Counted from the stretch's first letter, positions 55,543 through 63,784 are shown. The stretch is DNA of 64,000 nucleotides from Clostridia bacterium (GCA_017440755.1 JAFSGP010000031.1:1-64000); one strand, 5' to 3'. Translations and numbers: made by a program. The notes: generated by a model from the sequence alone, not told the origin.

Positions 55543-57024
55543 ATGCACCTGTATTTATTAGGAAACGACTTTCATTTTGAATGTGAAAACGTCTGTCGTT
55601 TGTTTTTGCCATTAGAAAAGATTGTGACTCACCACGAGGAGCAGCCCGCGGAAGCCGACGGGCTGACAGTGGTGTGCGGTATGAAAACGGAGGAGAAAAC
55701 CGCCCACCTTTCCTGTCGTGTTTGGTTGGATTCCTTTGATGAAACGGCGACGGCCACGGTTACCGATGACGGCGTTGGTTTTCGCGATTGTTGCGAGCTG
55801 GAATTGTGTACGTTACTGTACCGTTTACTTGTAAAGCTGCTTGGCTTTACACATGGTTGGGGCTTGATAACAGGGGTTCGTCCAGTAAAGCTGCTCCGCC
55901 GCCTGGTGCGGGAGAGCGGCGAGGAGGCGGCGCTTGCCTATTTCCGAGATAAGTTACTGGTGGGAGAAGAAAAGCGTTCTCTCTGCCACACGACTTTGCA
56001 GGCGGAGGATAAGCTGTTGGCATTATCCCGCCCCAATTCGTTCAGTTTATACGTATCCATTCCTTTTTGCCCTACGCGGTGTGATTATTGCTCCTTTGTG
56101 TCCCAGACGGTGGTACAAGCCAAAAAGCTGATTCCCGACTATGTGGAGCAGTTGTGTAAGGAGATTGCGTACACGGGGCGAATGGCCCGTGAATTGGGTC
56201 TGCGGCTGGAAACGGTGTATTTCGGCGGCGGCACGCCGACTACCTTGTCGGCGGAGCAGTTAACCATGCTGTTTCGTGCGGTGGAGCAGTCCTTTGACCT
56301 GTCCACCCTGCGGGAATATACCGTGGAGGCGGGACGCCCTGATACCGTCACCGCTGAAAAAATGGCCGCCATTCGGGCGGCGGGTGTTGGGCGCGTAAGC
56401 ATTAATCCTCAGACACTGCAACCTGCCGTTCTGGCCGGTATCGGCCGCAAGCATACGGTGGAGCAGTTCTACGAAGCCTATAATCTGGCACGACAGGCAG
56501 GCTTTGCCAACATCAACACCGACCTGATAGCGGGCTTGCCTGATGATACCTTCGATGGCTTTGCAGATACGCTGGAGCGTATTGTTGCTCTCGACCCTGA
56601 AAGCGTTACCGTACACACCTTGTCGATGAAACGGGCGTCCAATATTATGCTGCAGCATCGGGCGGACTATCGAGCGGAAGAGGATACGGTGCGTATGGTA
56701 CAGCTGTCTGCCGATTCCTTGCCTGCGGCGGGATACGCTCCGTATTACCTGTATCGTCAGAGTCGAACGGTGGGGAATCAGGAGAACGTAGGCTGGGCAA
56801 AACCCGGTTACGAAGGGCTGTATAACGTTTACATTATGGACGAGACCCATACCATATTAGGCTGTGGAGCCGGTGCGGTGAGCAAGCTTAAGCAGCCCGG
56901 CACCGACTATCTGGAGCGTATATTCAACTATAAATTCCCATATGAGTACAATGCCGGGCTGGAGGAGATGCTCCGCCGCAAGGATGGCGTGCCTGTCTTC
57001 TATGAAAAATATGCCTCTTTGTAA
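55543..57024 (+). CDS. hemZ: Coproporphyrinogen dehydrogenase HemZ (radical SAM)
   Basis: Oxygen-independent coproporphyrinogen III oxidase-like enzyme. A distinctive N-terminal domain (about 1-160) precedes the radical SAM barrel with C176-xxx-C180-xx-C183 (CPTRCDYC) and GGGTP at 228-232. 493 residues. RBS AAAGGAG. HemZ-type proteins accompany relA-dtd-MBL operons in Bacillota; whether this organism makes haem is not shown here. Confidence 0.92.
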   Translation: MHLYLLGNDFHFECENVCRLFLPLEKIVTHHEEQPAEADGLTVVCGMKTEEKTAHLSCRVWLDSFDETATATVTDDGVGFRDCCELELCTLLYRLLVKLLGFTHGWGLITGVRPVKLLRRLVRESGEEAALAYFRDKLLVGEEKRSLCHTTLQAEDKLLALSRPNSFSLYVSIPFCPTRCDYCSFVSQTVVQAKKLIPDYVEQLCKEIAYTGRMARELGLRLETVYFGGGTPTTLSAEQLTMLFRAVEQSFDLSTLREYTVEAGRPDTVTAEKMAAIRAAGVGRVSINPQTLQPAVLAGIGRKHTVEQFYEAYNLARQAGFANINTDLIAGLPDDTFDGFADTLERIVALDPESVTVHTLSMKRASNIMLQHRADYRAEEDTVRMVQLSADSLPAAGYAPYYLYRQSRTVGNQENVGWAKPGYEGLYNVYIMDETHTILGCGAGAVSKLKQPGTDYLERIFNYKFPYEYNAGLEEMLRRKDGVPVFYEKYASL

Positions 57025-57031
57025 TTAGGGA

Positions 57032-57060
57032 TTGCAAATTTCTGCAAAACAGCATATAAT
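57032..57060 (+). promoter_or_regulatory. Promoter of the zinc-ribbon protein
   Basis: TTGCAA (57032-57037), 17-nt spacer, TATAAT (57055-57060), about 36 nt before the start. Confidence 0.75.
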
Positions 57061-57095
57061 AGAATTGAAACAAGCCGAAAAGGAGTGTGCGGACA

Positions 57096-57458
57096 ATGAA
57101 AACTTGGGAAGAACTGGTATGCAAGGCAAAAGAACTGGCCGGCGAGGCAGGACGAAAGGTGACCGACGTCGCGGACCTGGCAAAGCAGAAGATTAAGATT
57201 GCCGAGAACGAAAAGGCAATCCGCGCCACCCTGGAGGCGCTGGGTCGTCTGCTGTATGACAGCCGTCGTGGGGACGAAGAGCTGCAGGAGGAGATGGTTG
57301 CTGAGCTGGTGGCGCAGATTGACGAGCTGGCGGCTGCCAACGAGGACCTGCAGGCCGCCATTGACAACAACAGCGGGAAAAAGACCTGTGTTGTCTGCGG
57401 CAACGCGAACCCGAGCGGCGCAGCTTTCTGCAATAACTGCGGTAAGAGCTTGGATTAA
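57096..57458 (+). CDS. Coiled-coil protein with C-terminal zinc ribbon
   Basis: 120 residues: an almost wholly helical, Glu/Lys/Ala-rich N-terminal part (about 1-90) predicted to form a coiled coil, then a CxxC...CxxC zinc ribbon (CVVCGNANPSGAAFCNNCG). Cytoplasmic, monocistronic, between its own promoter and terminator. Function unknown. ATG at 57096, 10 nt after AAAGGAG. Confidence 0.85.
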   Translation: MKTWEELVCKAKELAGEAGRKVTDVADLAKQKIKIAENEKAIRATLEALGRLLYDSRRGDEELQEEMVAELVAQIDELAAANEDLQAAIDNNSGKKTCVVCGNANPSGAAFCNNCGKSLD

Positions 57459-57462
57459 TAGC

Positions 57463-57497
57463 AAAAAAACAGACGACCATTGGTCGTCTGTTTTTTT
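57463..57497. terminator. Bidirectional terminator
   Basis: ACAGACGACCA and TGGTCGTCTGT (about 57469-57491) flanked by A7 and T7; ends both the zinc-ribbon gene and the convergent TtcA-like gene. Confidence 0.92.
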
Positions 57498-58314
57498 AAT
57501 ACTCGTCTAAGAAGCTGTGGTACACATCACCCTTATGGTAACTAAGTATAGTTTCTAAATTCACGTTTTCCGCACTACGGAAGATGTTTACGTCAATTTG
57601 GCGATTTACTTTACGCAGTTGCGCCAGCAGCGCCTTGATTTCTGCCCGTTTCGAGCCGCTTTCCTCCTGTTCGCTGTCGGTGACCGAGCAGGCGCAGCGT
57701 ACGAACTGCAGGTCGTTGTATTTCGCCCAGTTGACAATGTCCTTTTCCCTGACGGCATACAGCGGTCGTATCAGCTCCATGTCGGGGAAGTTTGTGCTGT
57801 GCAGCTTCGGCATCATGGTGCGCATTTCGGCGGCATACAGCATGCTCATCAGGGTGGTTTCGATGACATCGTCGAAGTGGTGCCCAAGCGCAATTTTATT
57901 GCAACCCAGTTGCTGCGCAAACTTGTACAGATACCCCCGCCGCATGCGCGCACACAGGTAGCATGGGGTACCTTCCTGCTGCTTTTCCACCACGGAGAAA
58001 ATGGAACTCTCAAAGATGTGGGCGGGAAGTTGCAATTCGTCCAGCAGTTGCTCAATGCGTTGCCGATTTTCAGGGCGGTAGCCGGGGTCCATCACCAAAA
58101 ACTCCAGTTCAAAGGGGACTTCGCTTCCGTGGCGTTGCAATTCTTGTAGGCATTTTGCCAACACGAAGGAATCTTTGCCGCCGGAAATACACACGGCAAT
58201 GCGGTCGCCCGCCTCAATCATTTTATAGTCTTTCAGCGCTCCGATAAAGGGGTTCCAAATGGTTTTGCGATAGGTTTTAATAAGACTACGTTCGATTTGC
58301 TGACATTTATCCAT
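57496..58314 (-). CDS. TtcA-like tRNA thiolation PP-loop ATPase
   Basis: Activates a tRNA base for sulfur insertion. PP-loop S44-GGKDS, C118-YL-C121, and paired cysteines near 207 and 209, which in the TtcA family bind an iron-sulfur cluster; H145-H146 follow. 272 residues. In E. coli TtcA makes 2-thiocytidine-32; in Bacillota related proteins may act on other bases. The start is 2 nt after the flippase stop, so coupled. Confidence 0.88.
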   Translation of the reverse strand: MDKCQQIERSLIKTYRKTIWNPFIGALKDYKMIEAGDRIAVCISGGKDSFVLAKCLQELQRHGSEVPFELEFLVMDPGYRPENRQRIEQLLDELQLPAHIFESSIFSVVEKQQEGTPCYLCARMRRGYLYKFAQQLGCNKIALGHHFDDVIETTLMSMLYAAEMRTMMPKLHSTNFPDMELIRPLYAVREKDIVNWAKYNDLQFVRCACSVTDSEQEESGSKRAEIKALLAQLRKVNRQIDVNIFRSAENVNLETILSYHKGDVYHSFLDEY

Positions 58315-58316
58315 GC

Positions 58317-59726
58317 TCAGCCTCCTGAACGACGGCTGATAACCTGCCGAATGCTGCCCAGCAACGGTTTGAAGTTCATAATCAGCAGTATGAGGAAAAT
58401 ACCGCCTTCAATATAAACCCAACCTCGTACCTCCAGCACCATAATAATGGCTTGTACAATCAGTAGCACGCTATTGGCGACGAAACGCGGAACGTTCCAG
58501 TCGATGGGAATAAAACGACGGGTGTGTACGGCACGCAGCAGGAACACCAAGCCGTAGCTGGCAGCGGTGGATAGCGCGGCGCCATGGACACCGAGGCGGG
58601 GAATGAAAATGAAATTACCGATTAGGTTACCGACAGTACCGATAACGGTGGTAAACAGCGAGCTTTTGCTTCGTTTTTCCACGATGTAGATGGTACCCAG
58701 GAAGGTGACGAAGCAGGAAAGCGCCGTGGCGATGATGAGGGTGGGCATATACTCCCACGAGGGGTAAAAGCTGTCTGCCACCAAAATCCGCGTTACCAGC
58801 TTGGCACAGAGAATGAGCAGGGAGGCACCGACGAAAATCACCGCCTGATACATGGAGAAAACGTGGGAAAAGAACTTTTTCCGCTCCAGACGGCTACTCT
58901 CGGTGAGAATGGACATCTGCCATGCGTCCATGAAAATGCCGCAAACCAGTATCAACAGGTTCGGAATCTTGTAGGATATGGCATACAGCCCGTTGGCGGC
59001 TTCGTTGATATACCAGGTGACCATATAGCGGTCAGACATGTCGGTGACCCACCACAGTGCGGAGGTGGGAATCAGCGGAATGGAGTAGCGCAGCATGGCG
59101 GAGGTGACCGCCTTATTTAGTTTCTTAATGTTGATGAAACGGTACAGCTTAGCACTGAAGAAGAGGATTATCGTGCAGATAAAGTCGCTGAGCACGATGG
59201 CGAGAATATAGCCAACCACGCCCATGTGCCACACCGCGAGGAACAGCACGTCCAGCAGCAGGGTGATAGCCGTACCGATGATGCTGACCCCTGCGAACAG
59301 CTTCACTTTTTGCAGACTCTTTACAAAATAGGCAAAGAGGTAGTGCATAATGGAGCAGAACACAAAGATGTATACCCATATGGCGTGCTCGCCGAAGGTG
59401 GGAATCATTCGTACCAGCGGGAAGAATAGGGCAAAGGCGCCGAAGCCCAGCAGGTTGACGGTCAGACCTGCCGTCAGCACTGATGAGCGGTCGGTCTCTC
59501 CGTCCATATTAAAGCGGAGAACGGCGGTGTTCATACCGAGGGATACCAGCGGGATAAGCAGATTGGCGGCTTGCACCACCAGGTCCACGATGCCGTACTC
59601 ACCGTTGGTGAGGTAGCTGGTGTACAGCGGCATTAACAGAACGGTGAGCACCTTGGACGCTAAGGTGCCCAGCCCTAATATCAGCGTATTGGAAAACAGC
59701 TTTTTATAGCGGTCGATGCGTGCCAT
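58317..59726 (-). CDS. Polysaccharide (oligosaccharide) flippase, MOP superfamily
   Basis: About 12-14 membrane segments over 469 residues, Wzx/SpoVB-like. The N-terminal LFSNTLILGLGTLASKVLTVLLMPLYTSYLTNGEYGI is typical. Predicted to flip lipid-linked glycans across the membrane. No glycosyltransferases lie nearby; it may pair with the O-antigen ligase-like protein at 9956-11395 (inference). ATG at 59726 with AAAGGAG; the ATG at 59747 precedes that site. Confidence 0.88.
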   Translation of the reverse strand: MARIDRYKKLFSNTLILGLGTLASKVLTVLLMPLYTSYLTNGEYGIVDLVVQAANLLIPLVSLGMNTAVLRFNMDGETDRSSVLTAGLTVNLLGFGAFALFFPLVRMIPTFGEHAIWVYIFVFCSIMHYLFAYFVKSLQKVKLFAGVSIIGTAITLLLDVLFLAVWHMGVVGYILAIVLSDFICTIILFFSAKLYRFINIKKLNKAVTSAMLRYSIPLIPTSALWWVTDMSDRYMVTWYINEAANGLYAISYKIPNLLILVCGIFMDAWQMSILTESSRLERKKFFSHVFSMYQAVIFVGASLLILCAKLVTRILVADSFYPSWEYMPTLIIATALSCFVTFLGTIYIVEKRSKSSLFTTVIGTVGNLIGNFIFIPRLGVHGAALSTAASYGLVFLLRAVHTRRFIPIDWNVPRFVANSVLLIVQAIIMVLEVRGWVYIEGGIFLILLIMNFKPLLGSIRQVISRRSGG

Positions 59727-59763
59727 AGGCGCTCTCCTTTCTATCATTTGATTACATTATCTT

Positions 59764-59792
59764 ATTCTATCACAACCCCCGCAGAATTACAA
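59764..59792 (-). promoter_or_regulatory. Promoter of the flippase-ttcA operon
   Basis: Minus-strand TTGTAA (59792-59787), 17-nt spacer, TAGAAT (59769-59764). Confidence 0.7.
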
Positions 59793-59798
59793 GCCCGC

Positions 59799-59827
59799 TT
59801 GACAAATACCGCTGTTTTCTCTACAAT
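59799..59827 (+). promoter_or_regulatory. Promoter of the 59.85-kb small gene
   Basis: TTGACA (59799-59804), 17-nt spacer, TACAAT (59822-59827). Confidence 0.8.
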
Positions 59828-59850
59828 AGGGTTGTTCGGAGGTGATTCCC

Positions 59851-60174
59851 TTGTTTTGGAAAAAGAAAAAGCAGGTTGTGATTAATGAGACGGCTCTGCG
59901 TTTGGATGGGCGGGAGTTATCCGCCTTGGCGCGACGTTATATAGATGAAAACGGCAGTCCGCAGGAGGAGGGTCTGGGTCACGGCGGTCGGGTGGATACG
60001 GCTAATGGACACGTGATCCTCTCCAACGGAGAGCGGGAGGTTTTCTATAACAGCGACATTTCTGCCGTGGAGTGTGCAGAGCTGATGTCGAAAAACGGCG
60101 CTATCTTCAGCGGCGTTAACGAGTTCAGCGGAGAAGAAGAGACCATTGTTGTCTACTATACCAAATGGAGATAA
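59851..60174 (+). CDS. Small hypothetical protein
   Basis: 107 residues, not recognised. Basic start (MFWKKKKQ), then a mixed alpha/beta sequence with GHGGRVDTANGHVILSNGEREVFYNSDISAVECAELMSKNGA; no signal peptide, no Cys motif. Expression signals are strong: consensus promoter, and GGAGGTGATT 3-8 nt before a TTG start codon at 59851. A GTG at 59842 overlaps the ribosome site and is rejected. Ends at its own terminator. Confidence 0.75.
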   Translation: MFWKKKKQVVINETALRLDGRELSALARRYIDENGSPQEEGLGHGGRVDTANGHVILSNGEREVFYNSDISAVECAELMSKNGAIFSGVNEFSGEEETIVVYYTKWR

Positions 60175-60207
60175 AAGAAAGCCTGTCGTTTGACAGGCTT
60201 TCTTTAT
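60173..60207. terminator. Bidirectional terminator
   Basis: AAAGAAAGCCTGTC, loop GTTT, GACAGGCTTTCTTT; shared by the small hypothetical gene and the convergent phosphopantetheinyl transferase gene. Confidence 0.9.
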
Positions 60208-60821
60208 AAGGTGATAATTTGTAATTTTCCTTGCCATTCTTTGGCGCAGCATAGGGTAATGAATAGATTTTCATGCTTAAACTGCCGCCAAAAGCAATGG
60301 TTGGCATCGTCCGGTCCGTCGGCGGGCATTGGCGTTTCAAAGCTACCAAGCGGTAACACTAAGCCAAACCCCGTGAACTTGATATATGCCTCTTTCGCCG
60401 TCCAGAGTGGGGTGAATCGCTCTGTGGGGTTTTCCGCCAGCCATGTTCTTTCACGTTCGGTAAAGCAACGAGCAGCCACTTTGGGATTAAAGGGGGTGAT
60501 TACCTGCGCATCGACACCGATTTCATTATCGGCGGTGGCGCACACCACCCAGTTGGCGGAGTGGGATAGGGAGAAAAAGGCATCGTCCCGCCCATAAAGA
60601 TAGGGCTTGCCGCGGCTACCGTGGAATAGCGTCGGCGGTGTGTCGTCCTGCCCGAACAGGCGGGTGAGCAGCAGACCGGCGGCGGCGCACTGGGCTCTTT
60701 TCTCCGGCAGTTGCAGACGGGCGATACGCTGCTGTCGTGTCGCGTCTAAATAAGGCAAGACGGCGGCTAAATTCGCCTCGTCCTGCAGGGGAGAGCAATC
60801 CGCGATGTACAGGGTGTCCAT
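60204..60821 (-). CDS. 4'-phosphopantetheinyl transferase (Sfp type)
   Basis: Attaches the phosphopantetheine arm to carrier proteins. GVDAQ (magnesium-binding Asp) and WTAKEAYIK are the two signature motifs; 205 residues. ATG at 60821 with AAAGGAGG upstream; upstream frame extension crosses the promoter. Sfp-type enzymes often serve secondary metabolism as well as fatty-acid ACP; no biosynthetic cluster is near. Confidence 0.9.
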   Translation of the reverse strand: MDTLYIADCSPLQDEANLAAVLPYLDATRQQRIARLQLPEKRAQCAAAGLLLTRLFGQDDTPPTLFHGSRGKPYLYGRDDAFFSLSHSANWVVCATADNEIGVDAQVITPFNPKVAARCFTERERTWLAENPTERFTPLWTAKEAYIKFTGFGLVLPLGSFETPMPADGPDDANHCFWRQFKHENLFITLCCAKEWQGKLQIITL

Positions 60822-60852
60822 GTTTGCCGCCTCCTTTCCTTGCAATGAAAAC

Positions 60853-60881
60853 ATCTTATCACAAAGGGCTGTTTCTGTCAA
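60853..60881 (-). promoter_or_regulatory. Promoter of the Sfp-type gene
   Basis: Minus-strand TTGACA (60881-60876), 17-nt spacer, TAAGAT (60858-60853). Its -35 lies only 9 bp from the -35 of the divergent tex promoter. Confidence 0.75.
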
Positions 60882-60890
60882 TGAATGCAA

Positions 60891-60920
60891 TTGACAGGAC
60901 ACCGCTTTGTGCGGTATAAT
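60891..60920 (+). promoter_or_regulatory. tex promoter
   Basis: TTGACA (60891-60896), 18-nt spacer holding an ACCGC/GCGGT inverted repeat, TATAAT (60915-60920). Confidence 0.8.
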
Positions 60921-60954
60921 AATGTCCGTAATCGAATAGAAAAGGAGTACCCCA

Positions 60955-63090
60955 ATGGATATTCAACAGACCCTTGTAAATGAATTTCATCTTCGCCTGG
61001 CACAGGTGGAAAATGCCGTCAAACTGCTGGACGATGGCAATACCATACCATTTATCGCCCGCTACCGCAAGGAGCAGACGGGCTCTCTGGACGATCAGGT
61101 GCTGCGTGAGTTGGCGGACCGCCTGACCTACCTGCGTAATCTTAACGAGACCCGCGAGAAGTATCGGGCGACCATTGAGGAGCAGGGGGCACTAACGGAG
61201 GAACTGGCAGCGGCGCTGGACGCGGCGGTAACGATGACCGAGCTGGACGACCTGTACCGTCCCTATCGCCCCAAGCGCCGTACCCGTGCCACCGTGGCGA
61301 AGGAACGGGGCTTGCAGCCGCTGGCGGACGCCCTGTACGCGCAGGACCCCAAAGGGGAAGACCCCTATGTCTTGGCAGAGGGATACATTACCGAGGAGAT
61401 ACCTACTGCAGAAGATGCGCTGGCGGGTGCACGGGATATCATTGCGGAGCTTATTTCCGACGACGCCAACGTGCGCAAGCGCCTGCGTGTGGTGTGTATG
61501 GCGAACGGCTTCCTCACCTCCAAGGCGGCCACCGAGGAGGACAGCGTGTATGCCAACTACTACGAATTCCGCGAGCCGCTTTCCAAGGTGCCGGGACATC
61601 GCGTGCTGGCTATCAACCGTGGCGAGCGAGAGGAGTTCCTTAAAGTGCACGTGGAGTTTGAGCCGGACCGTGCGATGCGGATCATCTATTCCGAACACCT
61701 GAAAGGGGAGAGCCCCTCTGCGGCACAGGTACAGGCGGCGGCTGAAGATGCCTACGACCGCCTGATTTTTCCCTCGCTGGAGCGGGAGATGCGAAATGCC
61801 CTGTCGGAGGCGGCCGGCGAGGCCGCTATCAAGGTGTTCTCCACCAACCTGCGCCAGCTGCTGATGCAGCCGCCTGTTAAGGGAAAGGTGACGCTGGGTC
61901 TGGACCCCGGCTATCAGCACGGCTGTAAGTGTGCGGTTATCGACCCCACCGGCAAGGTGCTGGATACGGGTATTATCTACCCTGTACCCCAGTTTAAGCG
62001 GATGGATGCGGCACGCCGCACTGCCCTTGAGTTTATCCGTAAGCACAAGGTGGAGGTCATCGCCATCGGCAACGGCACCGCCTCTCACGAAACTGAGGTG
62101 TTTGCTGCTGACCTGATTCGGGAAAACAATCTCACCGACGTGGCGTATATGGTCATCAGTGAGGCGGGCGCCTCGGTGTACTCCGCTTCCAAACTGGCGG
62201 CGCAGGAATTCCCCGATTACGACGTAAACCTCCGCTCGGCGGTGTCCATCGCCCGCCGTATGCAGGATCCCTTGGCGGAGCTGGTCAAGATCGACCCCAA
62301 GGCCATCGGCGTGGGGCAGTATCAGCACGACCTGCCCCAGGCGCACCTGTCTGCCGCACTGGACGGCGTGGTGGAGTCCTGCGTGAACGCCGTGGGTGTG
62401 GACCTCAACACCGCCTCGGCACCGCTGCTGGAGCAGGTCGCGGGCATCAACGCCACGGTAGCGAAGAATATCGTTACATACCGTGAGGAGAACGGTATGT
62501 TTACCTCCCGTGCGGCACTCAAAAAGGTGCCGAAACTGGGTCCGAAAGCCTTTGAGCAGTGCGCCGGCTTCCTGCGTGTGCCGGAGAGTAAGGAGATGCT
62601 GGACCACACCGCCGTCCACCCCGAGAGCTACGGTGTTGCCAAGGAATTACTGGCTTTCTGCGGTGTAAAGGGGAAGGACATTACACCTGTTCGGGAGAAG
62701 GTGGACGCCTTTGGCATCGCCGCTTTAGCGGAGAAATTGGGTGTGGGCGAGCCCACTCTGGCGGATATTGTGGCGGAGTTGCAGCACCCCGGTCGTGACC
62801 CTCGTGACGAACTGCCTGCGCCGCTGCTGCGCACCGATATTTTGGGTATTGAATCGCTGAAGGCGGGTATGGAACTGACGGGTACCGTCCGCAACGTGGT
62901 GGATTTCGGCGCCTTTGTGGACATCGGCGTCCATCAGGACGGTCTGGTGCATATCTCACAGGTCACCAACCGCTTTATCAAGCATCCCTCTGAGGTGCTG
63001 AAGGTAGGAGATATCGTCAAGGTGTGGGTACTGTCCGTCGACGTGCAGAAAAAGCGCATCGGGCTGACGATGAAGAAGCCCAATTCTTGA
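60955..63090 (+). CDS. tex: RNA-binding transcription accessory protein Tex
   Basis: Conserved nucleic-acid-binding factor related to eukaryotic Spt6. Domains in order: helical N-terminal scaffold (IPFIARYRKEQTGSLDD), YqgF/RuvC-like fold (LGLDPGYQHGCKCAVIDPTGKV), helix-hairpin-helix repeats (NTASAPLLEQVAGINATVAKNIV), and a C-terminal S1 domain (about 640-708). 711 residues. RBS AAAGGAG before the ATG. Confidence 0.96.
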   Translation: MDIQQTLVNEFHLRLAQVENAVKLLDDGNTIPFIARYRKEQTGSLDDQVLRELADRLTYLRNLNETREKYRATIEEQGALTEELAAALDAAVTMTELDDLYRPYRPKRRTRATVAKERGLQPLADALYAQDPKGEDPYVLAEGYITEEIPTAEDALAGARDIIAELISDDANVRKRLRVVCMANGFLTSKAATEEDSVYANYYEFREPLSKVPGHRVLAINRGEREEFLKVHVEFEPDRAMRIIYSEHLKGESPSAAQVQAAAEDAYDRLIFPSLEREMRNALSEAAGEAAIKVFSTNLRQLLMQPPVKGKVTLGLDPGYQHGCKCAVIDPTGKVLDTGIIYPVPQFKRMDAARRTALEFIRKHKVEVIAIGNGTASHETEVFAADLIRENNLTDVAYMVISEAGASVYSASKLAAQEFPDYDVNLRSAVSIARRMQDPLAELVKIDPKAIGVGQYQHDLPQAHLSAALDGVVESCVNAVGVDLNTASAPLLEQVAGINATVAKNIVTYREENGMFTSRAALKKVPKLGPKAFEQCAGFLRVPESKEMLDHTAVHPESYGVAKELLAFCGVKGKDITPVREKVDAFGIAALAEKLGVGEPTLADIVAELQHPGRDPRDELPAPLLRTDILGIESLKAGMELTGTVRNVVDFGAFVDIGVHQDGLVHISQVTNRFIKHPSEVLKVGDIVKVWVLSVDVQKKRIGLTMKKPNS

Positions 63091-63097
63091 TTTCCCC

Positions 63098-63126
63098 TTG
63101 ACAAATCCGCAAAAAAAGACTATGAT
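63098..63126 (+). promoter_or_regulatory. tRNA-Leu(TAA) promoter
   Basis: TTGACA (63098-63103), 17-nt spacer, TATGAT (63121-63126), close to consensus and 26 nt before the tRNA. Confidence 0.88.
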
Positions 63127-63152
63127 ATGGAGCGTCCCTGCTCCATTCATAC

Positions 63153-63239
63153 GCCGCTGTGGTGGAACTGGCAGACACAAGGGACTTAAAATCCCTCGGT
63201 GGAAACACCGTACCGGTTCGATTCCGGTCAGCGGCACCA
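63153..63239 (+). tRNA. tRNA-Leu, anticodon TAA
   Basis: 87 nt with encoded CCA. Acceptor GCCGCTG/CAGCGGC, D-arm GGTGGAACTGGC, anticodon stem AGGGA/TCCCT with loop CTTAAAA, long variable arm (CGGTGGAAACACCG), T-arm CCGGTTCGATTCCGG. Class II tRNA reading UUA/UUG. Confidence 0.97.
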
Positions 63240-63276
63240 AATACCCCCAACACGCAGATGCGTGTTGGGGGTATTT
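63240..63276 (+). terminator. tRNA-Leu(TAA) terminator
   Basis: Long perfect stem: ATACCCCCAACACGCA, loop GA, TGCGTGTTGGGGGTAT, then TTT. Confidence 0.92.
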
Positions 63277-63277
63277 T

Positions 63278-63405
63278 GCACCACTGACCACGTCGCAGAG
63301 AATTGGTCTACTTTTTCGGTTTGCGTAGCAAATGGCGACTGTTAAAGTCGCCAAGAAAAAGTATAGGAGTTGGCAAAGCCAACTCCACGGTTCAGATTCC
63401 GGTCA
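63278..63405. repeat. 128-bp structured repeat, copy 1
   Basis: Differs from copy 2 (63443-63570) at a single base. Internal pairings include GACCA/TGGTC, an outer TACTTTTTC/GAAAAAGTA stem enclosing TTTGC/GCAAA and TGGCGACT/AGTCGCCA hairpins, then GGAGTTGGC-AAA-GCCAACTCC. The right end, CGGTTCAGATTCCGGTCA, resembles the T-arm of the adjacent tRNA-Leu(TAA) with one extra base in the loop; the ends TGACC and GGTCA are inverted. No coding capacity. Probably a small mobile or dispersed element of unknown type. Confidence 0.85.
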
Positions 63406-63442
63406 CCTTGATTTCTGTACATCCGTGTGTCGGGGCTGTTTC
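63406..63442. other. Spacer between the two 128-bp repeats
   Basis: 37 bp with no recognisable feature; repeat period 165 bp. Confidence 0.5.
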
Positions 63443-63570
63443 GCACCACTGACCACGTCGCAGAGAATTGGTCTACTTTTTCGGTTTGCGGAGCAAATGG
63501 CGACTGTTAAAGTCGCCAAGAAAAAGTATAGGAGTTGGCAAAGCCAACTCCACGGTTCAGATTCCGGTCA
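63443..63570. repeat. 128-bp structured repeat, copy 2
   Basis: Same as copy 1 apart from G for T within the TTTGC-GNA-GCAAA loop region. Same orientation. The high identity suggests recent duplication or strong constraint. The 86 bp to the right (63571-63656) show no feature I can support. Confidence 0.85.
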
Positions 63571-63656
63571 GAACCTCCAAATGTGTAAATACCCATCCGA
63601 AGGTTGTATTTATGCAGGATTTTACAAAAAATCTTGCAAAAACCCTTGATTTTTTC

Positions 63657-63685
63657 TTGACAATCCTCTGATATAGGAGTAATAT
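63657..63685 (+). promoter_or_regulatory. Promoter of the leader peptide-aminotransferase transcript
   Basis: TTGACA (63657-63662), 17-nt spacer, TAATAT (63680-63685). Confidence 0.8.
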
Positions 63686-63718
63686 ATATGCATCAAGTTC
63701 GAAAGGAGAGCCACGGAT

Positions 63719-63784
63719 ATGTTCAGTAGCTGTTATTATTACTTTTTTATGATGGACTGCCCGTGCTCTGCCGCCGCTCGCTGA
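63719..63784 (+). CDS. Tyr/Phe-rich leader peptide (21 residues)
   Basis: Short frame with a good ribosome site (AAAGGAGAG at 63702-63710, 8 nt before the ATG). Residues 5-12 are CYYYFFMM, that is three Tyr then two Phe codons in a row, followed by a Cys-Pro-Cys and Ala-rich end; the stop codon falls in a hairpin loop. This composition, with an attenuator-like structure after it and an aminotransferase gene 88 nt downstream, marks a ribosome-mediated attenuation leader sensing charged tRNA-Tyr/tRNA-Phe (inference). Confidence 0.75.
   Translation: MFSSCYYYFFMMDCPCSAAAR

Noticed and set aside
61192-62619. 475-residue open frame antisense to tex
   Set aside because: Shadow of tex codons; no start signal or recognisable domain.
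63278-63570. CRISPR array
   Set aside because: Only two repeats of 128 bp with one 37-bp spacer and complex internal hairpins; no cas genes.
63588-63656. Short frames and repeats right of the second 128-bp repeat
   Set aside because: No ribosome site, promoter or conserved structure; treated as plain spacer.
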